The notes below the pieces were generated by a model. It was not told the origin of the DNA. It saw only the letters and a program-made list of their open reading frames with translations, and ran no database searches. From NCBI GenBank assembly GCA_900552325.1, contig URZG01000128.1:1-6592 (forward strand): DNA of 6,592 bases, read 5' to 3'. Shown in pieces: positions 6,291 through 6,592 of the stretch (position 1 is its first letter; the number at the start of each line of letters is the position of its first letter). The stretch comes from an uncultured Porphyromonadaceae bacterium (GTDB lineage: Bacteria > Bacteroidota > Bacteroidia > Bacteroidales > Muribaculaceae). Both the position numbers and the translations under genes were made by a program.

Positions 6291-6318
6291 GCAGAAATGC
6301 GTAATTGGCGTAACTTTG
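6288..6318 (+). promoter_or_regulatory. Bacteroidetes-type promoter for the RNA methyltransferase
   Basis: TTTG (6288-6291) and TAACTTTG (6311-6318) both match the Bacteroidetes -33 and -7 consensus exactly, with a 19-nt spacer. It is the best promoter in the window. The start codon follows only 7 nt after the -7 box, so the transcript should begin at or within a few bases of the ATG. Confidence 0.8.
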
Positions 6319-6325
6319 CAGACAG

Positions 6326-6592
6326 ATGATACACCAGATCGATACCCTTGACAGTCCCGGCCTGGAGCCGTACAGCCGCCTGACCGAACAGGCGCTGCGC
6401 AACGCCACGCCAGATGGGCTTTTCATAGCCGAGAGTCCCAAAGTGATACGTGTGGCCATTTCCGCAGGTTACGAGCCGGAATCTCTCTTATGCGAGGAAC
6501 GCCATATAGCCGGCGATGCCGCCGACATCATAGCGCGCTTCCCCGGTATGCCTGTATATACCGGATCTCCGGCGCTGCTCGAACAACTCACC
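6326..6592 (+). CDS. SpoU/TrmH-family RNA 2'-O-methyltransferase, N-terminal part
   Basis: The first 89 residues of a protein running off the right edge. The opening LEPYSRLTEQALRN, then GLFIAESPKVIRVAISAGYE (31-50) and SLLCEERHI, matches my recollection of the N-terminal substrate-binding region of Bacteroidales TrmH/SpoU-type RNA methyltransferases. These transfer a methyl group from SAM to a ribose 2'-OH in tRNA or rRNA using a C-terminal knotted SPOUT domain, which would lie beyond this window. The ATG at 6326 is the only sensible start: an in-frame TAA lies 15 nt upstream, inside the -7 box, and the next in-frame Met is residue 75. The target nucleotide cannot be judged, and the family call rests on the N-terminal part alone. 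Confidence 0.78.
   Translation, partial: MIHQIDTLDSPGLEPYSRLTEQALRNATPDGLFIAESPKVIRVAISAGYEPESLLCEERHIAGDAADIIARFPGMPVYTGSPALLEQLT

Overview
The window looks like chromosomal DNA from a member of the Bacteroidota, most likely order Bacteroidales. Three observations support this. The promoters fit the Bacteroidetes pattern (TTTG, about 19 nt, TAnnTTTG). No gene start has a convincing Shine-Dalgarno sequence. The proteins read like Bacteroidales versions of their families. The DNA is GC-rich by eye, with many ATA isoleucine codons, which would suit a gut lineage such as the Muribaculaceae, but the family cannot be fixed from this sequence. Nothing indicates a phage, plasmid, transposon or CRISPR array; this is mainly housekeeping DNA.

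Layout. At the left edge, on the minus strand, is the N-terminal two thirds or so of purH (last steps of IMP synthesis); its 3' end lies outside the window. A divergent intergenic region of about 240 bp (920-1160) holds a leftward and a rightward TAnnTTTG promoter element and several potential RNA hairpins. Rightward, three closely spaced genes form a likely operon: a DEAD-box RNA helicase with a basic C-terminal tail (1161-2516), tgt (tRNA-guanine transglycosylase, 2520-3650, 3-nt gap) and an LptF/LptG-family permease (3661-4803, 10-nt gap). A 63-nt gap, almost filled by a long imperfect hairpin, separates this set from a ClC-family chloride channel/transporter (4867-6204). The clc gene is followed by a compact intrinsic terminator whose T-tract runs into the -33 box of the next promoter. 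That promoter drives a SpoU/TrmH-type RNA methyltransferase, cut by the right edge (6326 onward).

How the genes relate. The helicase, tgt and the methyltransferase all act on RNA (remodelling, queuosine modification, 2'-O-methylation). The permease serves lipopolysaccharide export and the ClC protein moves anions across the inner membrane. The linkage of tgt and lptF/G is probably conserved genome order rather than a shared pathway.

Most worth checking: the TGT lacks the three zinc-binding cysteines of its family; the ClC protein has valine at the proton-glutamate position, a divergent GSGIP region and apparently no helix R; strong hairpins sit directly ahead of the helicase and clc start codons; and the methyltransferase appears to have an almost leaderless mRNA. 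I found no clear candidate for an entirely new system.
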